This document shows positions 18,884-29,306 of a stretch of 64,000 nucleotides of DNA, in pieces (position 1 is the stretch's first letter; the number at the start of each line of letters is the position of its first letter). This DNA comes from an uncultured Gammaproteobacteria bacterium. Its GTDB lineage: Bacteria; Pseudomonadota; Gammaproteobacteria; Eutrophobiales; Eutrophobiaceae. The stretch is from positions 62,001 to 126,000 of the forward strand of contig CATOTD010000001.1 of the NCBI GenBank assembly GCA_951812995.1, written 5' to 3'. A model generated the notes under the pieces. That model had not been told where the DNA came from, did not search any database, and saw only the letters and a list, made by a program, of their open reading frames with translations. Both the position numbers and the translations under genes were made by a program.

Positions 18884-20728
18884 ATGAGCAACACGAATTT
18901 CCCCAATGTATCTTTCGACGATTTGTCACTCTTGGCATCTGTTGTAAAAGCCGTAAAGAAAGTGGGCTATGAAACCCCTTCTCCCATTCAGGCTGAAATT
19001 ATTCCACACCTATTAGCTGGTCGGGATGTTATTGGGCAAGCGCAAACCGGGACTGGCAAGACGGCTGCGTTTGCGTTGCCGCTGTTATCAAAAATGGATC
19101 TTAAATTAACGACACCGCAAGTCCTGATTTTGGCACCTACGCGCGAGCTCGCGATTCAGGTTGCAGAAGCCTTTCAGCAATATGCCAGTTTTCTAACTGG
19201 TTTTCATGTATTGCCTATCTATGGTGGTCAGGAATACGGCGTGCAACTGCGTCAACTCAAGCGTGGCGTGCATGTTGTTGTTGGCACACCAGGCCGGGTT
19301 ATGGATCATATGCGTCGTGGTACATTGTTGCTGGATAAATTAACGTGCCTGGTCTTGGATGAAGCCGATGAAATGTTGCGTATGGGTTTTATTGATGATG
19401 TTGAGTGGGTGCTCAAACAATTACCATCGAGCCGCCAGATTGCTTTATTTTCGGCAACCATGCCGCTGGAGATTCGTAAAATATCGAAAAAATATTTAAG
19501 CAATCCAGAACAGATCACAATCAAAACAAAAAGTCTTACCGCCGATACAATTCGACAACGCTATATACGGGTCAATGGCAGACAGAAACTCGATGCGCTA
19601 ACCCGGATTCTTGAAGGCATGACCTTTAATGCGATTCTGATTTTTGTGCGAACCAAGATTGAAACCATTGGCTTGGCGGAAAAATTGGCGGCACGCGGTT
19701 ATGCCTGTGTTGCTTTGAATGGCGATATTACGCAAAAATTACGCGAACAAACGATCAGTAAATTAAAGTCTGGCAAAATTGACATGTTGGTCGCGACGGA
19801 TGTAGCGGCACGCGGACTTGATGTCGAACGTATCAGTCATGTTATTAATTATGATATTCCGAGTGATCCAGAGGCGTATACGCATCGCATTGGTCGCACG
19901 GGAAGAGCAGGTCGTGAGGGTGAGGCGATTTTATTTGTCACAAATCGTGAACAACGTTTGTTGAGTATGATAGAAAAAGTCACCAGCAAAAAGATTGAAC
20001 ACATGACTATGCCGACAACGGATGCTATTAACCAAGAGCGCATACAGCGCTTCAAACAACGAATAACCGACACCTTAGACAGTGCGCATACCGAGCTATT
20101 TCATTCGATCATAACAGAATACCAACTCGAATCAGGCCGTTCAGCGATGGATATCGCCACGGCCTTGGCAAAGATAGCGCAAGGCGATCAACCGTTCTTG
20201 ATGAAATCGCAGCCAGAACAAAGCGGTCGATCCCGCAATAATGAGCGACGTGATTCAGATCACAGTGATCGCCCGCAAAATAGATTACATAAAGAAGGCC
20301 AAAGGAAAAATAAAAGAAAAACCAATAGCGACAAGTCGCGTATTGATAAACAAGACGCACCTCGACAATTAAGGCTGGATCGAAATATGGAGCGGTTTCG
20401 GATAGAAGTCGGCAAGGATCATGGTGTGAAGACGCATAATATTGTGGGTGCCATTGCCAATGAGGCAGGCGTTGACAGCCACTACATCAAGAATGTCACG
20501 ATCTATGAACATTATGCAACGGTAGATCTACCCACAGGTATGCCGCACGATTTATTTAAGGCCATGAAAAAAGTTTGGGTTTCGGGACAACAATTAAATA
20601 TCACGCGGTTGGGCAATAAAGTAAAAATGTCAGATCGATCTGAAAAAAAGAAGGCAAAGCAATCAGCCATTGTAAAAAAGAAACGCATCAAGTCGGCCAA
20701 GAAGCCTAAGACTAGATCTGCCAGTTAA
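18884..20728 (+). CDS. deaD: ATP-dependent DEAD-box RNA helicase
   Basis: Unwinds structured RNA in ribosome assembly, mRNA decay and cold adaptation. The 614 residues show the full motor: AQTGTGKT (I), PTRELAIQ (Ia), TPGRVMDH (Ib), DEAD (II), SAT (III), ATDVAARGLDV and HRIGRTGRAGR (VI). After a basic, hydrophilic linker (about 435-500) comes the CsdA/DbpA-type RNA-binding domain (FRIEVGKDHGVKTHNIVGAI) and a Lys-rich tail. That domain order and length fit DeaD/CsdA rather than RhlE or SrmB. The 3' end overlaps hisH by 17 bases, tail to tail. Confidence 0.93.
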   Translation: MSNTNFPNVSFDDLSLLASVVKAVKKVGYETPSPIQAEIIPHLLAGRDVIGQAQTGTGKTAAFALPLLSKMDLKLTTPQVLILAPTRELAIQVAEAFQQYASFLTGFHVLPIYGGQEYGVQLRQLKRGVHVVVGTPGRVMDHMRRGTLLLDKLTCLVLDEADEMLRMGFIDDVEWVLKQLPSSRQIALFSATMPLEIRKISKKYLSNPEQITIKTKSLTADTIRQRYIRVNGRQKLDALTRILEGMTFNAILIFVRTKIETIGLAEKLAARGYACVALNGDITQKLREQTISKLKSGKIDMLVATDVAARGLDVERISHVINYDIPSDPEAYTHRIGRTGRAGREGEAILFVTNREQRLLSMIEKVTSKKIEHMTMPTTDAINQERIQRFKQRITDTLDSAHTELFHSIITEYQLESGRSAMDIATALAKIAQGDQPFLMKSQPEQSGRSRNNERRDSDHSDRPQNRLHKEGQRKNKRKTNSDKSRIDKQDAPRQLRLDRNMERFRIEVGKDHGVKTHNIVGAIANEAGVDSHYIKNVTIYEHYATVDLPTGMPHDLFKAMKKVWVSGQQLNITRLGNKVKMSDRSEKKKAKQSAIVKKKRIKSAKKPKTRSAS

Positions 20729-21353
20729 GGAAATTTTTCAATAACGCAAGTCCCGCATGTTGACTTTTTTCAGGGTGGAATTGAGTCGCAAATAAGTTAT
20801 CTCGTGCCGCCGCCGCGGTATAGCGGCAGATATACTCGGTCGTGCCGACAATATCTGATTCAAGCGTTGGTTTTACATAATAGCTGTGTACAAAATAGAA
20901 CCAACAATCCTCTTCAATACCCGCCCATAGTGGATGGGATTGTGTCTGCTTGACCCGATTCCAGCCCATTGCCGGTATTTTGTATGAGTCACCATTTTCA
21001 TCTTTTTGCTTATCATGAAAACGAATGACATTGCCAGGCAAAATACCTAAGCCTTTGACACCACCATCTTCATCGCTGTGCGCCATTAGTGATTGCAGCC
21101 CAAGACAAATACCAAAGAAAGGTTTATTAAGAACACATTCACGGATGACCTGATCCAGCCCCTGTTCGTTAAGATGAGCCATGCACTGTCCAATCGCGCC
21201 TTGACCTGGAAAGACGACTTTATCCGCTTTCAGTATTGTTGCTGGATTATTACTAACAGTGATGCTGTGATCATTGCCCGCGACCGTCTCCAGTGCCTTG
21301 GCAACAGAGTGCAAGTTGCTACTGCCGTAATCAAGAACGACCACTTTAGACAT
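20712..21353 (-). CDS. hisH: Imidazole glycerol phosphate synthase, glutaminase subunit
   Basis: Supplies ammonia from glutamine to HisF in histidine synthesis. The 213 residues carry the class I amidotransferase triad: Cys83 in GICLGLQ, and His193 and Glu195 in QFHPEKSQ. VVFPGQGAIGQC forms the oxyanion loop. It follows hisB by 15 bases on the same strand. hisA and hisF are not in this window. Confidence 0.95.
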   Translation of the reverse strand: MSKVVVLDYGSSNLHSVAKALETVAGNDHSITVSNNPATILKADKVVFPGQGAIGQCMAHLNEQGLDQVIRECVLNKPFFGICLGLQSLMAHSDEDGGVKGLGILPGNVIRFHDKQKDENGDSYKIPAMGWNRVKQTQSHPLWAGIEEDCWFYFVHSYYVKPTLESDIVGTTEYICRYTAAAARDNLFATQFHPEKSQHAGLALLKNFLNWQI

Positions 21354-21368
21354 GATGCGGTTTAGCTG

Positions 21369-21962
21369 TTAAAGCGTACCTTTGGTAGAAGGCAATATCC
21401 CGGCCATGCGTGGATCTTGTTCCACAGCAACACGCAAGGCTCGGCCAAAGGCCTTAAAGACAGTTTCTGCGATATGGTGTGCATTGCGGCCACGAAGATT
21501 ATCGATATGTAACGACATCATCGCGTGATTGATAAACCCCTGAAAAAATTCAAAGATCAGATCAACATCAAAATCGCCAATGCGCGCCCGCGGGTAATTT
21601 ACATTGTACTCAAGCCCAGGCCGTCCAGAGCAATCAACCACGACTCGGGACAGTGCTTCGTCGAGCGGCACATACGCGTTAGCATAGCGACGAATACCTT
21701 TTTTGTCGGACAGGGTTTTGGTGAATACCTGGCCAAGTGTAATGCCGACATCCTCAACCGTGTGGTGAGCGTCAACATCGAGATCGCCAGTGGCTTTGAT
21801 ATTGATGTCAAACATGCCATGCCGTGCAATTTGATCGATCATGTGTTCCAAAAAGGGTACACCTATATCAAGTTCCGACTTCCCGGTGCCATCAAGATTT
21901 AATGACACCTCAATTTGTGTTTCTTTTGTGTTGCGTTTAACCGTTGCACGACGATTGTTCAT
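21369..21962 (-). CDS. hisB: Imidazoleglycerol-phosphate dehydratase
   Basis: A manganese enzyme of histidine synthesis. The 197 residues match the stand-alone dehydratase, without the N-terminal phosphatase found in E. coli HisB. The two metal-binding motifs are [10 protein letters not shown] (His66, His67, Glu70) and [10 protein letters not shown] (His162, His163, Glu166). It is the first gene of a hisB-hisH pair; the 72-base gap to divergent hemF must hold both promoters. Confidence 0.95.
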   Translation of the reverse strand: MNNRRATVKRNTKETQIEVSLNLDGTGKSELDIGVPFLEHMIDQIARHGMFDINIKATGDLDVDAHHTVEDVGITLGQVFTKTLSDKKGIRRYANAYVPLDEALSRVVVDCSGRPGLEYNVNYPRARIGDFDVDLIFEFFQGFINHAMMSLHIDNLRGRNAHHIAETVFKAFGRALRVAVEQDPRMAGILPSTKGTL

Positions 21963-22034
21963 GGGCTACCACCTGAAAAAATTAGCATGATAGGATAACC
22001 TTCAGCGGCGTGATTACCAACAGACGGATTAAAA

Positions 22035-22946
22035 ATGATCGATATTGACGGCATCAAACACTATTTGCTGGCCTTACAAGACCGAATTTGTAAGGCACTC
22101 ATACAATTAGATAGCGATCTGGTTTTAAGACAGGACGATTGGGATCGTGCCAGCGGTGGTGGTGGGCAAAGTCGGGTTATGCAGCAGGGTCAGGTTTTTG
22201 AACAGGCAGGCATAAATTTTTCACATGTTTACGGCGATAATCTACCGCCGACGGCAATGGCACATAGGCCGGAGCTAGCCGGTCGTTCATTCCAGGCACT
22301 TGGTAATTCGCTGGTGATTCATCCGTTAAACCCTTATGTACCAACAACGCATCTGAATATACGTTTTTTTGTTGCAGCAAAAGCCGGGGAAGAACCCGTT
22401 TGGTGGTTTGGTGGTGGCTTCGACCTTACGCCGTATTATGGATTCAAGGAAGATGCTTGTTATTGGCATGAAAAGGCAAAGGCAGCTTGCGCTGGTTTTG
22501 GCGGAGAGGATACCTATAAAAAATATAAAGCCTGGTGCGATAGATATTTCTATCTTAAACATCGAGATGAACCGCGTGGCATAGGCGGGTTATTTTATGA
22601 CGATTTAAATGAATGGGGTTATGCGCAGTGTTTTGCTTTTATGCAAAGTGTAGGCAACCATTTTCTGGAAGCATATATGCCTATCGTGATGAAGCGCATG
22701 GACACGCCCTATTCCAAGCGTGAGCGAGACTTTCAGCTTTATCGACGCGGTAGATATGTTGAGTTCAATTTGATCCATGATCGGGGTACGTTGTTTGGTC
22801 TGCAATCGGGTGGTCGGACAGAATCCATCTTGATGTCCATGCCCCCGCTCGTGCGTTGGGAATATAATTGGCGGCCTGAACCCGGATCAGCAGAAGCAGA
22901 GCTGTATGCTGTTTTCCTAAAACCACAGGACTGGCTTGATTATTGA
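22035..22946 (+). CDS. hemF: Oxygen-dependent coproporphyrinogen III oxidase
   Basis: Oxidatively decarboxylates coproporphyrinogen III to protoporphyrinogen IX in haem synthesis, using O2, so the organism lives at least partly with oxygen. The 303 residues match the usual length. Marks are [49 protein letters not shown] and MSMPP. An IS1595-like element begins 71 bases downstream. Confidence 0.95.
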   Translation: MIDIDGIKHYLLALQDRICKALIQLDSDLVLRQDDWDRASGGGGQSRVMQQGQVFEQAGINFSHVYGDNLPPTAMAHRPELAGRSFQALGNSLVIHPLNPYVPTTHLNIRFFVAAKAGEEPVWWFGGGFDLTPYYGFKEDACYWHEKAKAACAGFGGEDTYKKYKAWCDRYFYLKHRDEPRGIGGLFYDDLNEWGYAQCFAFMQSVGNHFLEAYMPIVMKRMDTPYSKRERDFQLYRRGRYVEFNLIHDRGTLFGLQSGGRTESILMSMPPLVRWEYNWRPEPGSAEAELYAVFLKPQDWLDY

Positions 22947-23045
22947 ATGTGTGAGTTCCAAAGACAGCATATTTTGCTTAAAGGTATGATTAACATATAC
23001 AATCATAATAAATTTCTGGTAATTATATACTTGTATGATCCAATC

Positions 23046-24017
23046 CTACTTATCTCGGAGTTCTTTTTGTTTACTACTAGGAAGAAAGTTCTCCTCCGTT
23101 ACCACCTTTCTGCCTAATTTTTTCTCGATGTCTTTTCTTGTGGTTCCTGCAATTGCTCCTCCAGATTCGGCAGCTTGTTCATTTTCTGTGTTATCCCTGA
23201 GCATTTGTAGTCCTTGCTATCTCAGCAGTAGTTGTTTCGCCAAGCATCGTTAACGCAAGCTCTAAAGGAGACATATGGTCTCGCAGATTGTGATGGCCTT
23301 TTAACTTTTTAACTTGTTTATGTTGCTTGGTTTTTAACCCAAATGTTTCTCTGGAAATTGCATCAGTTAACATTGCAAACTGTAGCCCTTCATCAACCCC
23401 ACGAGTTGCCCACTCTCTGGTAAGCTCTTTTCTGGATGCTATCGTTTGAAGCCGAGCATTAACCCATTCGTCAAAATAGCCCTTAGCTTTGTAGGTAAGT
23501 ATTGCTCTCTTGATCGCAATCTCAGGGTCTTGTGCTTCCTGAATCCGCTCATAGCCAACCTTAGCTAGCCACCTTTTTATAGGCTCCGCTTTTTTTGAGG
23601 GATTGACTGGACTATACGAAACGCCATTTCAGTATTAACAGCGTCTGTCTTATATAGCTTTCCGTCAGATGATCGCATTTTCAGTTGTCCGATATTTTCG
23701 GACAACTCATAAAATCCTTCTTTTTCAATGAGCTACTTCTTTAGGTCTGATCAATACTTGCCCGGACGGTCACTCCCAGTCATTGCTTCAACAATATCAA
23801 CTACAGAAAAATACCACTCATTATCATGAAACACCTGTCTTATTTCTTTCCCTCTGAAAATGACAAGCTGGGTTTCTCCCTCTTTAAGCAGAGCGACTTG
23901 CGTGCTACCTTTCCCTTGGATTTCCTCTTTGGTTACTTTCGTAAATCTGCTCAGAGTTTCATCCAAGGACATATCAAGGCTTATTGGTTTGTCATATGCT
24001 TTTTTGTCTTTGCTCAT
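23046..24017 (-). pseudogene. BRO-family (phage antirepressor-like) passenger gene, decayed
   Basis: ATG 24017 overlaps the transposase stop. The frame starts MSKDKKAYDKPISLDMSLDE and holds IFRGKEIRQVFHDNEWYFSV VDIVEAMTGSDRP, a BRO-N domain. It is then broken by TGA at 23752 (a Trp codon is expected) and a nearby TAG. Coding resumes with KTDAVNTEMAFRIVQSIP, shifts in an A-run to AEPIKRWLAKVGYERIQEA, continues through LREWATRG-like LTREWATRGVDEGLQFAMLT, shifts again near 23195 and ends EKKLGRKVVTEENFLPSS to TAG 23046. Intact, it would have about 320 residues. BRO proteins are known from phages and mobile elements. Confidence 0.7.
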
Positions 24018-24888
24018 GCTATTAACGCTTCGTATGTCAAACGACCATTACAGCCAGATAAGAAATCGTTAACTCTCTCACCTTCACCTAAATCTCTAGT
24101 GTTATATCTGTAATTAAAATCGCCAAGATATTTATCAAGATGTTTACGGCTAACATAATGATGAATTCCCATCACGCCTCTTTTGAATAATGACCAAGCA
24201 CCCTCAATTGTGTTTGTATGAATATCGCCATTTACATACTCTCCTACGCTGTGAGTGATGTAACGGTGATTGTAATCTGCTGATAGTTGTCGGTAACCTC
24301 TAAACTCTTCTGTCATAACGCTTGCTCCAGATTCTACATTGCCCATGATAATTGGCATATATAGTATCAGAATCAACTTTTGTTATGCTTTGTGTCTGTA
24401 GGCTCCCTCCACGCTCGATCATTCCAAGTACAGCGGTTTTTGTTTTTGTGCTTCTGCCTTGAGTTCCTTTTTCCTTCTTATGTTTGTGTTTGTTTGATTC
24501 TTTTCCTCCAATATAGGTTTCATCAATTTCAACACACCCAGAAAGAGGTTGGTTAAATGATCTTGTTTGACTGGAATAACGCAAACGTTGCAACATAAAC
24601 CAAGCTGTTTTTTGTGTTACTTTAATATCTTTGGCGAGCTGAGTAGAAGCTATACCTTTTTTATGAGAAGTAATTTAAGTAAACAGCAACAAACCACTTG
24701 CGCAAAGCGATTTTGCTATCCTCAAAGATTGTTCCTACCTTTATACTAAACCGCCTGCGACAATCGCCGCATTTATGTGTTTTGTTATCAGCAAAATGAT
24801 AAACCTTTGTGCCACCACAATGAGGGCAGTATGCGCCTTTATTCCATCGAATAGAGGTTAGATCATTTATGCAAGTCTGCTCATCTTG
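24014..24888 (-). pseudogene. IS1595-family transposase, frameshifted and 5'-truncated
   Basis: The readable product starts at DEQTCINDLTSIRWNKG, has a zinc ribbon (YCPHCGGTK...HKCGDCRRRF), then QLAKDIKVTQKTAWFM, VEIDETYIGGKE with the first catalytic Asp, MTEEFRGYRQL, and NTIEGAWSLFKRGVMGIHHY with the catalytic Glu. Single-base changes shift the frame at about 24670 and 24340. The zinc ribbon and DDE pattern with ExxWxxxKR identify IS1595. The start codon region is missing. Confidence 0.85.
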
Positions 24889-24890
24889 TG

Positions 24891-25415
24891 GGGGGGGACA
24901 TGTGAATTGATCATGCGGGATGAGGCGGAATAAGGTGGCATGGGATGAAATGAAAATGCTTTTATGTCAAGTGTTTAAGAAGCCCATAGAAGCCGGAACG
25001 AAGGGCGAAAAAGGCCGATTTAAGCCGCCGCGAGACAACTGAATTGATCATCACGGCGGCACATCTCCTGTCGCATTTAAGTTATTGAGAAAAAGCAATT
25101 TATGCGTTTAAGATGGCATTAAGACGGCTAAAAAGAGTGTTTAAAGCGGTGTTGTGGTTAATTATTAACCATATAAAGCGCATCATTTTCATAACTTATT
25201 GTCTTTATTTATTAAAAAACATAAAAACAACAGAAAATACGGGATATTGCCTGTGGATAATTTTATAAAGGTATCTACAATTTTAGGGTATATAACTTAT
25301 GTAATGGAGTGTTTAATAAGTAACCATCCGAGGCGCGGATTGGGCGGAAAATTGGAGACGCGGTGGGTAGGGAAAAAGGGCGGATTTTTGGGGTGATTTT
25401 CGGGCTGGTTTTCGG
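24891..25415. other. Non-coding stretch of unknown origin
   Basis: No gene is supported in these 525 bases. The 13-base word TGAATTGATCATC-like occurs at 24902-24914 and 25039-25053, and in inverted form at 28764-28777. A single TGTGGATAA at 25252 matches a DnaA box, but one box is not an origin. The last 100 bases are G-rich (GGGTGATTTTCGGGCTGG) and partly resemble the flank at 28.6-28.75 kb in reverse. Confidence 0.4.
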
Positions 25416-25960
25416 TCTGGAATCGCAGGCGAGGGTGGGGCTGGTGACTACAAAGGTTGGGTTGGTACTACAGATGATCCATATCAAAAAGTACGACATC
25501 GAACTAATCGCCTAGGCAAACGTTATGCAATGTTGTGGAAAGAAGGCACCAGCACCAATGCATATAATATTGGTTCTTATAGTAACCCTAATTTTACAGC
25601 TATACTTTTATCAAATAACGTCAAGCCAAATGCTGGGCATGATTGGGTTTGGTGGGTGAGTAATAATGCGGATCAATATCATAGCCAAAACGGCGAGGCT
25701 TTGTTGAGGCGTTTTTATGCTGAACGATATCCACACCGCAGAATAAACAGGGTTGTTGATGATGCATTTAATAGAAAAGGGATTTATTACTATGTTCGTC
25801 CCGATCTCCCTGATTATAAAGATTCAGCTACATTTGCATATACCGCTGGCGATACTTGGGTCGATGGGTTTGAAATATCACCATTAACACCAATTACAAA
25901 CAAAGCAACAGATCAAACAGATCAAAATGTAATAGGTGACAATGCCACCGCCAGCGTTAA

Positions 25961-27008
25961 GAAACCTCTGATTAATGTCATAATATGCGATAATACCGCA
26001 ATGTTTTAAGTGGAGGGTGAAAAGATGCAACAAAAAAGCCTGGCAGTATCTGGATTCGAGAAATACCGCAAGCAGACACGCAAAGAGATATTTCTCGAAG
26101 AGATGAATCAGCTCATTCCCTGGAAAGCGCTGACTGCAGTAATTGCGCCTCATTACCCCAACCCCTGCTGGTCGCCGTCCGGTGGGCATGGAACGCATGC
26201 CAGATGCAACCACCCGCTGTAAATTCCGTCATCTGCTGGAGGAGAACAACCTCGGAGTTGCCCTGTTTGATGCTGTTGCCGTCTATCTGGAGGAAAACAG
26301 CATGAAAGTATCCAAAGGCACTATTGTTGATGCGACCATCATCAATGCGCCTACCGCCACCAAGAACAAAAGCAAAACCCGTGACCTTGATAGGCATCAG
26401 ACCAAAAAAGGCAAGCAATGGTACTTTGGCATGAAGGCGCACATCGGTGTGGATAGCAAAACCAAACTGATACACTCGGTTGTTGCCACACCAGCCCATG
26501 TCCACGACTCACAGGTACTTGGAGACCTACTGCATGGAGAAGAGACCCGTCTTTGGGGAGATAGTGCCTATGCGGGTCAGCAATCCGTACTCAAGGATAA
26601 TGACCCTGAGGCAAAAGACTACACCCAGGTCAAAGGCTCACGTCACCGCAAACTGACCGAACAGGACAAGGCTAAAAACCGGCACAAATCCAAAGTCCGT
26701 GCCAAGGTTGAGCATGTCTTTCATATCATGTAGCGACAATATGGATTTACCAAAGTCAGATTCAAAGGGCCAGGCAAGAATGCGAACCACCTGTTTGCCC
26801 ACTGTGCCCTGATTAATCTTATGCTATCAAAGAAACAATTATTACGGCTATCAGTGGCTTAGTACGCCTGGAATAGGGGCGATAGCTGAAAACAGTAGGC
26901 CGGGACAAGAGAAATGAAAGAGAGTAATGAGCAAGACGTTCAATGCTCGCTACTATCGAGCACAGTGATGCCCACTTGCTTGAAAATCCTTAATTGATCA
27001 GATGTTCC
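25961..27008 (+). mobile_element. IS5-A copy b, internally deleted
   Basis: Flanked by TTAA on both sides (25957-25960 and 27009-27012). At 1048 bp it is 125 bp shorter than copy a. The transposase (from ATG 26025) has three lesions: the shared 5-base deletion at about 26165, a deletion of about 120 bases between GMERM and PDATT, and CAG to TAG after HVFHIM (26731-26733). Copy e has the same TAG. Confidence 0.9.
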
Positions 27009-27046
27009 TTAAAATTATGGGCGACACTTACGTCGCCAGAAAAGCT

Positions 27047-28345
27047 GGAGACCTCGAACAACGCTGATTCTGGATGGATTTTGACTCGAGCACCAGTCGT
27101 TGTCACCCGCATAGCGGGTGTGAAGGTCAAGGTCGGTGGTATTTGAGGCTGTGTTGCGCTGTTTGGGACTGCCAGGGCGGGTATTTCCGGAATTTGGGCG
27201 GAGTCAGGCTGTGGCCTGTCGTCGCTCGTGGAAGATGAGACGGCGGAAGTTGTAGCTCAGGTTGGCCATGGTCATGCGGGCCTTCGCACGGGTTTGGCCG
27301 ATTGAGCGGATGGTCAGAGCCATGGGCCCTTTCTCGTAGCCGAACACAGGCGCGGATGGCGGAGCGTGTCGCGTTGCCCCGACGAATATGCCTGGCCATG
27401 GGTTTTCCGCGCGGTTTCTTGCGGTGAATATGTGAGCGGTACCCTTGCGCCTTCAGCCAAGCCTCATTCCTGGCCGAGCGGTACCCGGTATCGGCCCAAA
27501 CCGCCTTCGAGCTGTTTGTCTCGTCCAGAACCGAGGAGCGTTCATGCCCGTCGTAGCGAGCCGCATTCGTGCCAGTCTCACCCCGGATGAAGCGCCATTT
27601 GCGGTCTATGGACACGTGGTTCTTGTACCCAAAGTGGGGAACCGAAATATCGACAAGGCCCGCGTCCTCCTCACCCTCCTTGGTCGTCTTGGCCTTTGAA
27701 TACTTGACCGTCCAACGCGCATCGGTGTCTTTCTGCGCTGCCTTGGACAGATCATCGGGCCAGATGTCGGACGCGCCTTCGCCCGCTTTAGCGCGCTCCT
27801 TTTCTTCTTTCGTCATTCGTTGGCGCGGTGCTGAGACCAGGGTCGCATCCACGATCTGTCCGCCAGTGGGCTTGTAGCCGCGGTCTCGCAGCTGAGCTTC
27901 AAACGCGGCAAACAGGGCATTGAAGACACCCGCCTAGGTCAGCTTCTCTCTGAAAAGCCAGATCGTCTTCTGATCAGGTGTTGGCTCCCCGATTTGAAAT
28001 CCCAGGAACCGTAGCCAACTGAAACGGTCACGAATGAGAAACTCCATCCGCTCATCGCTCAGATTGTGCATCGATGCCAACACCAGCACCTTGAACATCA
28101 CAACGGCATCATAGGGCGGACGACCACCTTTGGGACGTTCCCCATAGCCAAGTGCTGCCACCAAAACGGGACGGAGTGCTTCGAAATTCACATGACAGTC
28201 CAGAGCTTCAAGCGGATCTCCCGTCGCCGAAAGCCGCGCCAAATGATCCGTCAAATCAAACAATCCAGGTGCGTGCATAAACAAAATCCTCCCACATCAA
28301 GTGAATCAGATCGTACCACAAAATGTACGGTTTTTAGAGGCTTCC
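27047..28345 (-). mobile_element. IS5-B copy 3 with defective transposase
   Basis: Ends GGAGACCTCGAACAACGCTG at 27047 and GGCTTCC at 28345. The flanks AGCT and AACT differ by one transition; the host frame rejoins exactly if AGCT was the target, so this was a simple insertion. The transposase (ATG 28278 to 27204) has CAG to TAG after REKLT and the family 11-base deletion that removes the catalytic Glu. Confidence 0.9.
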
Positions 28346-28577
28346 AACTTCTGATGAGGCCGCTTGGCGAGCGGCCTGGATGAGGTATATATGGAATTCA
28401 AACGCTAATTATCAAACATATATATCTTGCCCTGATTTATCACAATCCGGCAACCCAATTTACACTGAAAACCCAGTGCCGGACAGCACCACCTTGCAGG
28501 AAAATTACACCGTAAATAATGACTATCCGGTTGATGAAATCGAGACCGAAATACCTTCATTTTTAGGCAATCCTTAA

Positions 28578-28782
28578 GCCCAAAAATCAGGCTCAAAAAC
28601 ACCACCAAAATCGACTCAAATATTGGACTTGATTTAACCCCAAATTAAGGGATGTTTAAGCACCCTTAAAACGGCCTAAAAAAGACCCAAAAAATGACCA
28701 CCAAAATCACCCCAATATTGCCCATATCTATGGATAACTCTGTGTATAAGTACCTAAAAAATGATGATCAATTCAGATGTCC
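28578..28782. other. Non-coding gap with inverted copy of the 24.9-kb word
   Basis: About 205 bases without a supported gene. It is rich in AAAA and CCCAA runs. GATGATCAATTCAG at 28764-28777 is the inverted form of the word at 24902 and 25039, and GGGGACAT lies next to it at both places. Confidence 0.35.
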
Positions 28783-29272
28783 CCGTACAGCATTGTGCAT
28801 AGGATCAGGCACGCGATGCAGTATGTTACCTGGAAGGACTACAAGGCGGTTGTAGTCGACTTGTAGCAAATCTACCCGTCAGCTACGGAGGCGGAAGCAC
28901 TGTTGGTGCTTGATGTCTTTGGTGACGAATGGGATGCCAAATACCCTAAGACCAGCCGTTCCTGGCAGAGTCATTGGCAGAACCTCAACACCCTGTTTGA
29001 TTACCCGCAGGACTTGCGCAAGGCAATCTATACCACCAACGCCATTGCATCGCTCAACAGCGTCATCAGGAAAGCCATCAAAAAACGTAAGTTGTTCCCA
29101 ACCGATGACGCTACCAGAAAGGTGAGCTATCTGGCCATTCAAGATGCATCAAAGCAGTGGACTATGTCGATTAAATATTGGAAACCAGCGATGAATCGCT
29201 TTATTATCGAATTCGAAGACCGACTAAAGGATTTCGTTTAAGCAACGGCAGTTACACAGAATTCGGGAAAGG
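28783..29272 (+). mobile_element. IS256-3, C-terminal fragment with right end
   Basis: A third IS256-family type. The frame starts YSIVHRIRHAMQYVTWKDYK, has an in-frame TAG at 28864-28866 (QIYPSATEAEA follows), then SWQSHWQNLNTLFDYPQDLR, YTTNAIASLNSVIRKAIKKR with the catalytic Glu position replaced by Ala (TTNAIES is usual), and ends at TAA 29241. The sequence GCAACGGCAGTTACACAGAA after the stop is shared with the fragment at 42471, so the element end is near 29272. Confidence 0.75.
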
Positions 29273-29306
29273 CTAGATCAAGTTGCCTGATTAACCCTAC
29301 AAGATG

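Larger units (their letters stand above)
23018..24890 (-). mobile_element. IS1595-like element B with BRO-type passenger, decayed
   Basis: The passenger-side end at 23018-23033 reads GGTAATTATATACTTG, one base from GGGAATTATATACTTG of element A. On the minus strand come a frameshifted IS1595 transposase (24014-24888) and, overlapping it by ATGA, a BRO-like gene whose stop lies 12 bases from the end. The transposase-side end is lost near 24890 at a run of nine G. Confidence 0.65.
25446..28577 (+). pseudogene. Unknown gene split by IS5-A b and IS5-B 3
   Basis: Three exposed pieces, 25446-25960, 27013-27046 and 28350-28577, join in one frame once both IS and one copy of each target duplication are removed; the joined frame has 258 residues. 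The joins read ATASVK/IMGDTYVARK/ASDEAAWRAAWMRY. The product contains AMLWKEGTSTNAYNIGSYSN, GHDWVWWVSNNADQYHSQNG and AFAYTAGDTWVDGFEISP-like segments rich in Asn, Tyr and Trp, and ends at TAA 28577. The true start is unclear because the frame stays open into G-rich sequence upstream. I do not recognise the family. Confidence 0.6.

Noticed and set aside
25245-25265. Replication-origin signal (TGTGGATAA)
   Set aside because: A single DnaA-box match in AT-rich DNA, with no dnaA, dnaN or box cluster.
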